Source: Myxococcales bacterium (GTDB lineage Bacteria; Myxococcota_A; Polyangia; Polyangiales; Ga0077539). Taken from it: DNA of 64,000 nucleotides. The notes below the pieces were generated by a model. It did not search any database, was not told the origin of the DNA, and saw only the letters and a list, made by a program, of their open reading frames with translations. Positions 50,991-60,640 of the stretch are shown here, piece by piece (position 1 is the stretch's first letter; every line of letters begins with the position of its first letter). The stretch covers positions 37,164-101,163 of the forward strand of contig JAUSAZ010000149.1 of the NCBI GenBank assembly GCA_030652255.1. The letters are read 5' to 3'. A program made the position numbers and the translations under genes.

Positions 50991-53900
50991 GCCGTGCAGG
51001 TTCGCCTCCACGTCGCGCATCGAGGTCGGCGCGGCGAAGCGGGCGTCGTCGCTGCCCTTCGGGGGGAGGTTCCTTCTCCAGCGCGCTGAAGAGCAACGGT
51101 TTCCCCTGGTGGCCCCGGTCGAAGGGCGACCAGCAGCGCGCGCCCGCCCCCTCGCGGCTCGCGCGCACCAGCGAGATCCACGCGTCCAACATGCTCCGAC
51201 CGCGGTGGCGCAGCGTCTCCACCATCGCCTCGTGGGCGCGCGCATCGAGCCCCATGCGCTCGCGGCCCGCCCGCTGGGCCAGGGCCTCGATGGCGGTCTC
51301 GACCACGGCCCGCTCGGCCTCCACGTCCATCACACCGCCAGACGATTGCAGCGCCGTCGCCAGGTGTCGCGCCATCGCCAGCAGCGCGCCCGCGAAGCCG
51401 CGCTCCAGGGCCGGCGCGGAGAAGGGCGTCAGGCTCATCGCCTCGACGTGTCGGTAGTAGCAGTCGTGCCACGCGCTGTAGCGCTCGTAGTGCGATCGAT
51501 CGCGCGCCTTGTGCAGGTTGAGCACCGTCACCACGAGGCCGGGGCGCTTCGGGTCGCGGCCCACCCGCGAGGTCGCCTGGATGTACTCGCTCGCGGTCTT
51601 GGGTTGGCCCGCGACCACCATCAGCCCGAGGCGGTCGATGTCCACGCCCACGGAGATCATGTTGGAGGCGAGCAGCACGTCCACGTGCTCCTTCTCGCTC
51701 GCGAAGAGCTTCAAGCGGCCCCGGGTGCGGGCGATGGCGTGGGTGCTCTCGCGCGACGTGAGCTCCACCGGCTCGCCCAGCTCGCGCGTGCGAAACCAGC
51801 GGTGCGCGCCCTTCTCCCCGAAGGGCCGGTGCTCGTCGATGCGGGCGCAGCGCGAGCGCACCTCGTCCTCGACCAGGCGGCGCATCCCACCGAGCTCGCG
51901 CAGGGCGTTGAAGTAGCCCACCACCGTGGAGTAGGGGTCGGCCGGGTCGTCGTCGCGCGCAGGCAGCGCGGCCCGCTTCTGGGCGGCCGAGAGCAGCGCC
52001 ACGTACACCCGCAGGAGCACGGCCTTCATCGGGCGACCGCCCGCCGCGACGCCCAGGTAGAGGCGGCCGTCGGTGGCGCGGGCGACGCGCGCGAAGAAGG
52101 TCTCGCCCTCGTCGCGGCCGGGCGGGGGGAAGAGGCTCACCGCGTCGCGGCCGAAGAGCGAGAGCACCTGGCGGCGGGCGCGGCGCACCGTGGCCGTCGA
52201 GGCGAGGATCTTCGGGCGCACCCTGGTCCCGTCGGCGAGCTTCGTCTCGCAGAGGGCTTCGATGGCCGTCTCGTAGAGGCCCACCATGGTGCCGAGGGGG
52301 CCGCTGATGAGGTGCAGCTCGTCCTGCACGATGAGCTCCGGGGGAGGGAGGCCGTCGGGGAGTAGCGCCGCCGCGCGCTCGGCGATGGCGGTGTCGGGCG
52401 TCCCGAAGAAGCGCCCGCCCACGCGCGAGTGAACGCGCCCGAAGAGCATCCCCGCCTCGGCGCGCCACGGCACCATCGCGAACTTGTCCACCGTCGCCAC
52501 CAGGAACGACGGCAGCTCCCGGTAGACCTGCTCGTCGACGAAGACCAGCGGAACGCCCTCCTCGGCGTGGCGCTTGTTCCCCTGGCCGAAGTCGCAGCCG
52601 CGGAAGTTCTTGCAGAGGATGCGCACATGCGTCGGCGCGCTCGCATTGGGCACCAGCGTGACGGTGTCGGCGTCGAGCTTCGTCCCACACCAGGGGCACT
52701 GCGTGAGCGGCAGCGGCGACGGGGCCTTGTCGTTGTCGCGGTGCTGCTTCCAGGTGGTGATCTTGGTGGCGACCTCGGCGAGCGTGTTGGCCGTGGCCGT
52801 GCGGCCCACCCAGAGGCCCACCGAGAAGCGCACCTCGCCCAGCGTCGCCGGGTCGTCGCGGCGCATCGTCTCCAGGGCGCAGATCATCGTCGCCGCGCGC
52901 TGGAGCTGGTCGAGCGTGAGCAGGCGCAGGGTGTACCGCAGCAGCACCGCCACGCCGTAGCCGCCGTCGGGGCGCGAGGCGCCGCGCAGGCGTCGGAGCA
53001 CCAGGGCGAAGGCGATGACGCCGAGGTACGCCTCGGTCTTGCCGCCGCCGGTCGGGAAGAAGATGAGCTCGACGCGCTCGCGGTCAGCGTGGCGCGGGTC
53101 GTCGAGGCCGGCGACGTTGAGCAGCACGAAGGCGAGCTGGAAGAGGCGCCAGCGGGGGGCGGCGGCGGTGTAGCGGGCCGGGTCGCGCTTGCGGGCCTGG
53201 AGGTCCATCGCGCGGTTGGCCAGCACGAAGGCGCGGAAGAGCTCGGGGCGCGTGGCGAGCAGGTCGAGGCCCTCGGCGATGCGCTGGCGGGCGCGGTCGG
53301 CGTCGTCCATGAGCCGGTCGCGGGTGTCCTTGCGGCGTGGGGAGTCGAGCGGCGCCGTGCGCTCGGCGGCGATCCAGGCGGCGTAGGCCTCGCCGAGTGG
53401 GGCGAGGGCGGCGCGCAGGGCGGCGCCGTCGGGCATCGCGGCGAGCTCGGCCATCGCGGTGGGGACGCCGTCGATCTCGTGGCTCTCGATGGGGCGCACC
53501 TCGGCGCGGGGGAGCCAGCAGGTGCGGGCGCCCACCACGCGACCGGCCTCGTCGCGCACGGGCTTGGCGGAGATGCCGTGGCCGACGGCCCACTCGACGG
53601 CGTCGCGGTACTGCAGGTCGGCGGTGCGGTCGTCGAGGTCGTCGGAGGGCTCGTCGCGGCGGTTGGGGCGGGCGACGAGGCCGCGGGCGAAGCGCAGCTC
53701 GAGGCCCACCTGGAAGACGAAGGCGGTGTCGGCCGCGCCGGGGGGAGCGACGGGCGTGCGGTGGTTGACCACGAAGAAGGAGAGGGCGCGCGTGCCGGGG
53801 GTGAGGCCGGGGGCGTCGGAGGGGGTGAGCTTGCCCTCCATCCAGAGGCCGTCGGTTCCGGCGATTTCGGTGGGGCGGGCGAGGGCCGCGGGGTCGAGCG

Positions 53901-54351
53901 CGACGACCAGGCGCGGGGGGAGGATGGCCACGCGGCGCCACTGCTCGGGCGGGCGCTTGCGGCCCTCGACGGGGTCCTCGGCGGGGGTGTTCTCGTAGTC
54001 GGCGTAGTGGAGGAAGAGCTCGACGGCGTCGGTGGCGTCGCCGGGGGGAAGGAGCACGGAGAGGCCGATGGAGGCGGGGAAGAGCTTGCGGAGCTTGGGC
54101 TCGGGGGCGGACTCGGACTGCTCCTCGTCGTCGGCGTCGTTGCCGGCGCCGAACTCGTCGTCGTCGGTGGGGTTGCCAGGGTCGCGGTCGCCGGAGGGGG
54201 CGAGGAAGCCGGTGAGGTAGAAGCGCGAGGGCGGGCGGGGGAGCACCTCGGCGGAGTTGGGATCGCCGTCGAAGGGGCCCACGAGGTCGGCCGCGAGGGC
54301 GTCCACGAGGTGGGTGCGGACGGCGGCGCTTCCCGAGGGCGGTGCAGTCAT
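50991..54351 (-). pseudogene. drmA: DISARM helicase DrmA, frameshifted near its 3' end
   Basis: About 1,120 codons from ATG 54351 (MTAPPSGSAAVRTHLVDALAADLVGPF). Helicase motifs in order: Walker A FFPTGGGKTEAYLG (near 53050), zinc site CPWCGTKL..CKNFRGCDF, DELH box VQDELHLISG (near 52320), STATVRRA, and motif VI SEYIQATSRVGR. This is the DrmA layout. A six-base C run at 51061-51066 (on the minus strand) carries a one-base shift: the frame ends EKEPPPEG, while SDDARFAAPTSMRDVEANL, the DrmA end, is in another frame. Either a mutation or a sequencing error. Confidence 0.75.
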
Positions 54352-54601
54352 GGGCGGGATCATCGCGTGCAGCGGGCGACGGTGGCCAGAGATGAGCGCG
54401 CCCTGCGTGACATTCGGATGCCCCCTCGCGATGATTCGATGGCGGGCACGTCTGACCGTTGGTGCGACCGAATGTGTTCGCGGCAGGCCGGTGCGGCACA
54501 CCGTCCTCGGACTTGTCCAACCTATAGCACCATGAGAGTCTCTCGGATCGACCTCGGCACGAGAGATCGCTTTGTATCGACCAGAGGTAAAGGGACGCGA
54601 T

Positions 54602-54964
54602 ATGCCGCTCTATGAGCTCAACGGAACAAAGGTCACAAAGGTTCCATTCGCTCGCGAGTTCCAGACCTACCAGAGCAGACTCACCACGGGTGAGTGGCAG
54701 GCGATCGTGGACTGGATCAACAACCGAATCGATAGCAACGAGATCCACACTGCGGGCTGGATGCCGGGAGCAAACTGGCAAGGGACGGTTTTCGAGCCAA
54801 TCTACACAAAGTCCGCTAAGCAAGACACCTCTCTCGCCGGGAAGTGCTTTGGCCTCTTCGTGTACGTGGTCTTCATGAATCGATCAGAGGACTGGTACTC
54901 GGGGCGTTTCGAACTGAACGGCCGCGACATCGGATCGCGGACGTACTTTCAGAAGCGGCCCTGA
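54602..54964 (+). CDS. Orphan gene inside the DISARM locus, unknown
   Basis: 120 residues from ATG 54602 (MPLYELNGTKVTKVPFAREF). It is divergent from drmA and A+T-richer than the surroundings. The sequence has many aromatics (GEWQAIVDWINNRI, MPGANWQGTVFEPIY, GKCFGLFVYVVFMNRSEDWYSGRFELNG) and looks like one compact soluble domain. No known defence family was recognised. It may be an independent cargo gene or a regulator. Confidence 0.6.
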   Translation: MPLYELNGTKVTKVPFAREFQTYQSRLTTGEWQAIVDWINNRIDSNEIHTAGWMPGANWQGTVFEPIYTKSAKQDTSLAGKCFGLFVYVVFMNRSEDWYSGRFELNGRDIGSRTYFQKRP

Positions 54965-55093
54965 CCGAGCCATCCTCCGTCTCTACGGGCGCGGGTCAAC
55001 GCGTTGGAGATGCAGTGCAGCGTCGCGACGTGCGCGGCAGCCAGGTGGTTCAGCGCGATGTGGGCGTCGCCCTTGCGGGCGTCGCATGTCTGA
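54965..55093. other. Residual sequence between orphan gene and ATPase remnant
   Basis: A 129-base stretch with no supported gene. It continues into 55094-55225, where the ATPase remnant's frame no longer resembles AAA ATPases. A minus-strand reading frame over 54949-55209 (with RFPALGLSWTNLLGACLGG) has no recognisable match; it may be debris of the deletion that removed the ATPase end. Confidence 0.3.
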
Positions 55094-55645
55094 TCAGCGG
55101 GCGACACCCCAACGCCGCCCAGGCACGCGCCCAGGAGGTTCGTCCAAGACAGGCCGAGCGCCGGAAATCGCGACTGCGGTTGCCAGTGCTCGACCTTCAT
55201 CTGCACCAACGGCGGCGCGCCACGAGGGGTGGAGGTGCAGTTCGATCTCGTCGATGAGCACCACGGCCTCGCCCGTCAGCGGATCGGCGAGCTCCGGGTT
55301 GGCGATGGCGAGCCGCCGCGCGACGTCGGCGGTGAGGGCGAGGAGGTTGCGCTCGGCGTCGGAGAGCTGGTCGAGGAAGAGGGGCGCGCTGTCCTTGTCG
55401 ACGGCCATGCGGAGGGCGCTGCGATCGACGCGCAGCCCGGTGAATCCAGGGAACAAGGCAGTCACGGCCGCGCGCACCGCGTTCAGCTGCAGGTCGAACC
55501 AGGCGAGCGAGGCGCGTTGAACCTTCTCCGCGTTCTCGTTGTCCTCACGATCGCGGAACCAGCGGAAGAGGGCGGTAAAGCCGACGCTGCCCTCGACAAG
55601 GGCGCGATCGAGAGCGTCGAGGGGAGTGGTCGCGTCGGGCGCGCC
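55094..55645 (-). pseudogene. AAA ATPase, C-terminal half (split by IS66)
   Basis: The frame after the target duplication reads GAPDATTPLDALDRALVEGSVGFTALFRWFRDREDNENAEKVQRASL, then signature LSDAERNLLALTADVARRLAIANP and Walker B/D-loop VVLIDEIELHLHPSWR. These are the ABC-type motifs of RecF/OLD-like AAA ATPases. After HPSWR (near 55225) the expected 'P..QFI.TTHSP.V' end is absent, replaced by ALATAVAISGARPVLDEPP. The gene is thus both split and 3'-truncated. Confidence 0.75.
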
Positions 55646-55653
55646 GTTCTTCC
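55646..55653. repeat. IS66 target-site duplication, left copy
   Basis: GTTCTTCC, identical to 58300-58307. Eight bases is the standard duplication for IS66-family elements. Confidence 0.9.
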
Positions 55654-55714
55654 GTAACCGCTGCACGAGCCCGCGTTCTTCCGCTGTCGATTCGACGGAT
55701 GCACGGTGGGCGGC

Positions 55715-56056
55715 ATGGCGACTGTCTCTTCAAGGAAGACCTCGGGTTCCGCTCCCTCCACGGCGCAGCGGTGGCGTGAGCGGGTTGGTGCATGGCGGGC
55801 GAGCGGCCTGACGGCCGAGGCCTTCGCGTCGGGCGAGGCGTTCTCCGCGAGCACGCTCCGGTGGTGGTCGAGCCGCCTCGGACGCGCGCCGGCGGTCTCC
55901 TTCCTGGAGCTCGTACCGCGACCGGCCGCGGCCGCGCCCGAGCCGTCGCGTGACCTGGTGGTCGAGGTCGGCCCCGCGCGCGTGCGGGTCGCGCCAGGCT
56001 TCGACCCGACCCTGCTCGCCGCCGTGATCCGCGCCCTCGCGGAGGGAGCGCGATGA
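55715..56056 (+). CDS. tnpA: IS66 TnpA-type accessory protein
   Basis: 113 residues: TAQRWRERVGAWRASGLTAEAFASGEAFSASTLRWWSSRLGR is the IS66 OrfA helix-turn-helix (transposase_8-like) unit. ATG 55715 is preferred to GTG 55706. Overlaps tnpB by 4 bases (ATGA). Confidence 0.8.
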   Translation: MATVSSRKTSGSAPSTAQRWRERVGAWRASGLTAEAFASGEAFSASTLRWWSSRLGRAPAVSFLELVPRPAAAAPEPSRDLVVEVGPARVRVAPGFDPTLLAAVIRALAEGAR

Positions 56057-56409
56057 TCCCCGCCGGCGTCCAGGTCTTCGTCGCGCTCGAGCCCGTCGAT
56101 CTGCGCTCGGGCTTCGATCGACTCGCCGGGCTCGCCCAGCAGCACACCGGCTACGACGCCCGCTGCGGCGCCCTCTTCGTCTTCGTCGGGCGGCGGGGCA
56201 CCGCCGCGAAGGTACTTTTCTTCGACGGCACTGGACTGTGCCTGTTCCACAAGCGACTCGATCGTGGCGTCTTCCGCGTACCCCCGACGCCCGCGCCCGG
56301 CGCGACGCATCTGGAGATCGACGAGGCGACCTTCGAGGCGCTCCTCGACGGGCTCGCCATCGCGCCGCAGGAGACCGTCCAACGCGCGCCGCGACGCCGA
56401 CTTCAATGA
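56053..56409 (+). CDS. tnpB: IS66 TnpB (Orf2) protein
   Basis: 118 residues, the family's usual length. VQVFVALEPVDLRSGFDRLAGLAQ, LFVFVGRRGTAAKVLFFDGTGLCLFHKRLDRGVF are the IS66 Orf2 signature. Required with TnpA and TnpC for transposition. Confidence 0.9.
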   Translation: MIPAGVQVFVALEPVDLRSGFDRLAGLAQQHTGYDARCGALFVFVGRRGTAAKVLFFDGTGLCLFHKRLDRGVFRVPPTPAPGATHLEIDEATFEALLDGLAIAPQETVQRAPRRRLQ

Positions 56410-56453
56410 AACTTACGTGACCCTGTAAGATTCACTCGACAACGGGAGACGCG

Positions 56454-58220
56454 GTGTCTATTGGGTCGCGCGTGCCCGATCGGACCACGCCCTCGACCCC
56501 GCGCACCGACGCGGCGCGCCTCGCCGAGCTCGAGCGGGAGAAGGCCGCGCTGACCGAGCGCCTGCACGACACCGAGGCCTCGTTGGAGCGCCTGCGCCGC
56601 GCGTACACGCACGCGCTCGAGCAACTCCAGCTGATGCGCCGACGAATCTACTTGGCCTCCGCCGAGCGTGCCGAGGTTGACGCCGCGCAGCTCGCCTTCG
56701 ACGCCCTGTTCGCGGAGGTCCAGTCGCTCTCCAAGGAGCTGGACGCGGCCGCGGGCGACGAGGACGACGAGGGAGAGAAGACGAAGCGCAAGCGCAAGAC
56801 CCCGCCCACGGGCCGCCGCGACCTCGCCGAGACGGACCTGCCGGTGGTGCGCGTCGAGCTGACCGACCCGGAGCTGGAGGGCAAGGCCGAGCGCATCGGC
56901 TTCGAGGAGAGCTCGCGGCTCGGCTACGAGCGCGGCGGCGCGCGGCGCATCGTCGTCGCGCGCGTCGTCTACAAGGTCCCCGAGCCCGCGGTCGAGGCCA
57001 CCGCGGACGCGCCGGCGGAGTCGTCGCCGGCGACCGAGACGCCGCCGCGCTTCGTCACCACGCCGCTGCCGCGGGAGCTGTTCCGGCGGGCCCTGCTGGC
57101 GCCCTCGATGATCGCCCACGTGCTGGTGAGCAAGTACCTGCTGGGCGTGCCCTTCTACCGCCTCGAGCAGAGCTTCGCGCTCCAGGGCTTCTCGCTCGAT
57201 CGCGGCACCATGAGCCGCTACGCCGAGGACGTCGGCGCGACCCTCGGCGCCATCGTCGAGGCCATGCGCGACGAGGCGATGCGCACCGCCTTCTGCCTCT
57301 CCACCGACGCCACCGGCGTGCGCATCCAGCCCGGTCCGTTGCAGGAGCGCCAACGAGGTCCCTGTCACAAGGGACACTTCTTCGTGGTGCTCGCCGACCG
57401 CGACCACGTCTTCTTCGAGTACCAGGAGCGGCACACCTCCGCCGCCGTCTGCTCGATGTTCAAGGGCTACTCGGGCTACCTCCAGGCCGACGCCCACGCG
57501 GTCTACGACGCCCTCTTCGCGGGGCGCCCGCCGGCCGGAAGACCCCCCGATCCCGAGCAGGGCCCGCCGCCCAAGGAGGTCGGCTGCTGGAGCCATTGCC
57601 GCCGCGGATTCTGGGAGGCCGCCGTCTGCAAGCAGACGATCGGCGTCGAGGGCCTGCGCCGCATCGACGCGATCTTCGCCGCCGACCGCGCGCTCGCCGA
57701 CCTGCCGCCGGCCACCCGCAAGCTCCGTCGCGAGCAGCGCGTGCGCCCGCTCGTGGACGCCTTCTTCGCCTGGGTCGAGGCCGAGGCCGTCGTGCCCCGC
57801 CCGCGTGGCTACGCCGCTTCCGCGCTCGGCTACGCCCGCAACCAGGTCGGGCCGCTGCGGCGCTTCCTGGAGGACGGCCGCTTGCGATTGGAGAACAACG
57901 GGTCGGAACGGGCGCTGCGTCCCGTCGCCGCCGCCCGTAAATCGTGGCTCTTCTTCGGCAGCGACGACCACGCCCAAGCCGCGGCCAACCTCTTCTCGCT
58001 GGTGGCCTCCTGCAAGCTCCACGGGCTCGACCCCGAGAGCTACCTCGCCGAGGTCATCCGGGTGATGCCGTACTGGCCCCGCCAGCGGTACCTCGAGCTC
58101 GCCCCCCGGTACTGGGCCGAGACCCGTGGGCGCCTCGACGCCGGCGAGCTCGCGCGGCCCCTCGGGCACGTGACCGTCCCCCCGCCGCGCGCGACGGAAG
58201 AACAGACCACGACGGAGTGA
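56454..58220 (+). CDS. tnpC: IS66 transposase TnpC
   Basis: 588 residues from a GTG. N-terminal coiled coil (AARLAELEREKAALTERLHDTEASLERL) with a zinc-like linker region, then the DDE core: STDATGVRI (first D), GYLQADAHAVYD (second D) and LRLENNGSERALRP (E). C-terminal NLFSLVASCKLHGLDPESYL is the IS66_C domain. Complete in length and motifs. Confidence 0.9.
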   Translation: MSIGSRVPDRTTPSTPRTDAARLAELEREKAALTERLHDTEASLERLRRAYTHALEQLQLMRRRIYLASAERAEVDAAQLAFDALFAEVQSLSKELDAAAGDEDDEGEKTKRKRKTPPTGRRDLAETDLPVVRVELTDPELEGKAERIGFEESSRLGYERGGARRIVVARVVYKVPEPAVEATADAPAESSPATETPPRFVTTPLPRELFRRALLAPSMIAHVLVSKYLLGVPFYRLEQSFALQGFSLDRGTMSRYAEDVGATLGAIVEAMRDEAMRTAFCLSTDATGVRIQPGPLQERQRGPCHKGHFFVVLADRDHVFFEYQERHTSAAVCSMFKGYSGYLQADAHAVYDALFAGRPPAGRPPDPEQGPPPKEVGCWSHCRRGFWEAAVCKQTIGVEGLRRIDAIFAADRALADLPPATRKLRREQRVRPLVDAFFAWVEAEAVVPRPRGYAASALGYARNQVGPLRRFLEDGRLRLENNGSERALRPVAAARKSWLFFGSDDHAQAAANLFSLVASCKLHGLDPESYLAEVIRVMPYWPRQRYLELAPRYWAETRGRLDAGELARPLGHVTVPPPRATEEQTTTE

Positions 58221-58299
58221 CGGCTGGGGGTCCATGCGTCCGCGCATCGTGGCGACTCGGAGTCGCCCCGTCGAGAACGCGGGCTCGTGCAGCGGTTAC

Positions 58300-58307
58300 G
58301 TTCTTCC
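58300..58307. repeat. IS66 target-site duplication, right copy
   Basis: GTTCTTCC, identical to 55646-55653; it is part of the ATPase codons Trp-Lys-Asn on the minus strand. Confidence 0.9.
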
Positions 58308-58734
58308 AGCGAGAGCTCAGATCGGGCGAGGCACTGCGGCCGGAGCGGAAGTAGATGCAGAGACACTGCGCAGGCCGTGCCGAGATATCGCGGATTGCCG
58401 GGAGTGACCGTACCTGGCTCGAAAGGGTCGCAAGTTGCCCCATCCTTTCGGCGCCGACGTCCACGGCTGCGCGGGACGACCCGAAGAGAAGGCCGGCCTG
58501 AATGGCGGCATCGGCGGCTTCACGCCGGATGTCCGTCGGACGGAGGGCGGGAACCAGCAGCGGACGTTGGAGCATCTCGACCGTGATCGTCCCGAGGATC
58601 ACCGCCACGGCGTCGAGCACCGAGCTCTTGCCCGCACCGTTGACCCCTGCGAACACTGTGAGCGAGTCGGCGAAATTGAGGGAAACGTCCACGAAGCCGC
58701 GGAAGTCTCGGAGATGGAGATGTCGGATCAGCAT
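58300..58734 (-). pseudogene. AAA ATPase, N-terminal half (split by IS66)
   Basis: 145 codons from ATG 58734 (MLIRHLHLRDFRGF). This is the start of RecF/OLD-type AAA ATPases: an N-terminal beta strand, then Walker A FAGVNGAGKSSVLDA (residues 29-43). It reads to SSRWKN at the duplication, where the C-terminal half (55645 leftward) continues in the same frame with GAPDATT. The N- and C-halves together give a 329-codon gene. Confidence 0.75.
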
Positions 58735-58884
58735 GCCAGACTTGGTGCGAGTCTATCCCCCCAGCAGAGACGGAGCATGATTTTCGGAGAGCTCGATCTC
58801 TGCCATGTCATCTCGTCAGCGCGTCGGTACTGCCCGTCGACAACATAGAACTCGAACGCGACCAGTTCATATTCTCCGAATCAG
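58735..58884. other. Gap between nuclease-like gene and ATPase
   Basis: 150 bases, A+T-richer, with no open gene. It separates the kinase-nuclease pair from the ATPase, so the ATPase may have its own promoter; no hexamer pair stands out. Confidence 0.3.
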
Positions 58885-60636
58885 TCAGCCAATGAGAGAT
58901 CGGTGCACCAGGTTGGGTGAGTACTTGGCGCGCCATATACTCACAGTCTCCTCAGCCTGCGGGGCAAGTACGTAATACTCATCCGACTCCAGCTGCATCG
59001 TTGCTGCGTCAAGCGCACCGCGAAGATCGGCTAGCCAATCTTCTGCATTGTCGGAGAGCGGGTAGGCCCTAACGAGTCGGGACCGGACGCGCTTCGACGT
59101 CACAGTAGGGATCGTGCCTCGACCAATTGCGAACTCCCCGTCGAAGGCCACGAGAGAGACTACTCGCCTGCCGCCAAGACACAAAATCCAGGCTAAAAGC
59201 ACGACGAGCCGACTAGCATGCTTGGGCGACACGTCTTCGAATGGATGTACTGACATCCAAGTCTTACTCGACTCGCCAAGCCATGTCACTCCGTCAATGG
59301 CCCGCAGAATGCTGCGTTGGGTTGCGATCTCCTTGAATGAGAACGTGACGTCGTCGAATCCGGCAGAGTCGGCGAAGCGCTGTGCGCAGGCCACGGCGTC
59401 GGCCGTCTCTACGCAGAGGTTAGTAAACTCCATGTGTGCGCCATTAATCAACGAGCTGAACTCCCGTGGAGAGTCGTCCATGGAAATCCGAAGACTGACG
59501 CCCGCATTGCCCTTAAATAGGACGATGACGCGTGCGATGGGGATGCACTCGCGAAGGGTCACTCCGTCGGAGGGAAAGCCGATTTCGTATGAGAATGTCA
59601 GATCGCCTTGATCGTCCCATGTCGCTAGGATCTCAAGGCCCGGGGCAGCGATACGAATTCGCTCAAATTGTTTGGGCAGAAATGCCGCTCTCGACTTTGA
59701 GCTAAATAGTCTCGCCGCGACGATGACTCGTTGCGACGTTCTTGATTGTACAAATTCAAGAAAGCAAGGCTGGCCGTGCTGAAAACCCGACGCGTCTTGA
59801 ACTTCGATCTCAACAGATTCGCCTGTCTGGCCACCTGCGGATCCGATCTGACGGCTCGTTCCAAATCTGGCCTCAAATAGCTGCAACGCGTCTACTGGGA
59901 GACGTGCTTTTGACCTGAGCCCAATACTCCAATCCGCGACTTCAGAAAAGGCATCGGCGTTCGATCCGAATGTGATTTTTGCGACAAAGGGCCGCTGTGA
60001 CTGGCCCACAGTTCTCTTAAATGCCGATTTGTTCTTGATGTACGTGTCGGGCTCTCCGAGGGCAAGTTCGTAAACGGCATGCTGGAACGCCGACGCACAG
60101 GGCAGACTCAATTTCTTGGCCTTCTCGAAAGGCACCGGAATAGAAACTTTAGAATCCAAAACGCTGTCTTCGGTTTTCCACAGACGACGGACTGCCTCCT
60201 CGATCCAATATCGGTCAACATGAATCAGATGGGCTTGGTTCACGCTCCAGGGGCGAAGCAGCGGATCAACCTCAAGGATCACAATGAAGGCGGGGCCTGG
60301 ATGCTCGACGAGGTCGCGAAGAACTTTGATGCTTACGACCGGAGGGCGTCCCGACGCAGTAGTCTTGATCTGAACGGAGACGAGGTGCTCTTCGCGAGGA
60401 AGCAGGTCTCGCTGGAAGACACTCGAGTGAGCGGACGCGTCAGTAGGAACGTAAACATAAAAATCGAAGCCTCGTCGATCCACTGTCGATGGATTTACGA
60501 TCCAACCCAACGAAGAGCACCAGCTGTTGAAAGCCAACTCTCCGAACCGGCCGATTGCGTCGCTATCGAAACCCTGAGCGCTTCGTTTTCTCATTTGTAT
60601 GGAGCAGATGGTGCCCGGGAGCAATGAACTTGGCAA
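58885..60636 (-). CDS. DUF4365-like PD-(D/E)xK nuclease-domain protein, kinase partner
   Basis: 583 residues if TTG 60636 is the start (ATG at 60594 is an alternative giving 569). The N-terminal 110 residues have the restriction-fold order IGRFGELAFNSWCSSLGW (E33), RRGFDFYVYV (D58) and VSVQIKTTA (Q89, K91), as in DUF4365-type nucleases. The remaining about 470 residues are an unfamiliar region with mixed beta-rich sequence. It follows the kinase by 4 bases. A+T-richer than its neighbours. A phosphorylation-regulated nuclease effector is the natural reading. Confidence 0.65.
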   Translation of the reverse strand: MPSSLLPGTICSIQMRKRSAQGFDSDAIGRFGELAFNSWCSSLGWIVNPSTVDRRGFDFYVYVPTDASAHSSVFQRDLLPREEHLVSVQIKTTASGRPPVVSIKVLRDLVEHPGPAFIVILEVDPLLRPWSVNQAHLIHVDRYWIEEAVRRLWKTEDSVLDSKVSIPVPFEKAKKLSLPCASAFQHAVYELALGEPDTYIKNKSAFKRTVGQSQRPFVAKITFGSNADAFSEVADWSIGLRSKARLPVDALQLFEARFGTSRQIGSAGGQTGESVEIEVQDASGFQHGQPCFLEFVQSRTSQRVIVAARLFSSKSRAAFLPKQFERIRIAAPGLEILATWDDQGDLTFSYEIGFPSDGVTLRECIPIARVIVLFKGNAGVSLRISMDDSPREFSSLINGAHMEFTNLCVETADAVACAQRFADSAGFDDVTFSFKEIATQRSILRAIDGVTWLGESSKTWMSVHPFEDVSPKHASRLVVLLAWILCLGGRRVVSLVAFDGEFAIGRGTIPTVTSKRVRSRLVRAYPLSDNAEDWLADLRGALDAATMQLESDEYYVLAPQAEETVSIWRAKYSPNLVHRSLIG

Positions 60637-60640
60637 GTTG

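Larger units (their letters stand above)
55654..58299 (+). mobile_element. IS66-family insertion sequence, 2,646 bp, apparently intact
   Basis: Perfect 26-bp terminal inverted repeats: left 55654-55679 (starts GTAACCGCTGCACGAGCCCG) and right 58274-58299 (ends CAGCGGTTAC). The GTAA...TTAC ends are typical for IS66. Flanked by GTTCTTCC duplications. It carries three open genes in IS66 order (tnpA-, tnpB-, tnpC-type) and has split an AAA ATPase gene of the opposite strand. Full-length genes and exact ends suggest recent insertion and possible activity. Confidence 0.95.

Noticed and set aside
50200..51060. Continuation of the 1,400-codon drmA-frame beyond the C-run
   Set aside because: The DrmA C-terminus and DrmB motifs are in another frame; the continued frame is Arg/Gly/Pro-rich noise.
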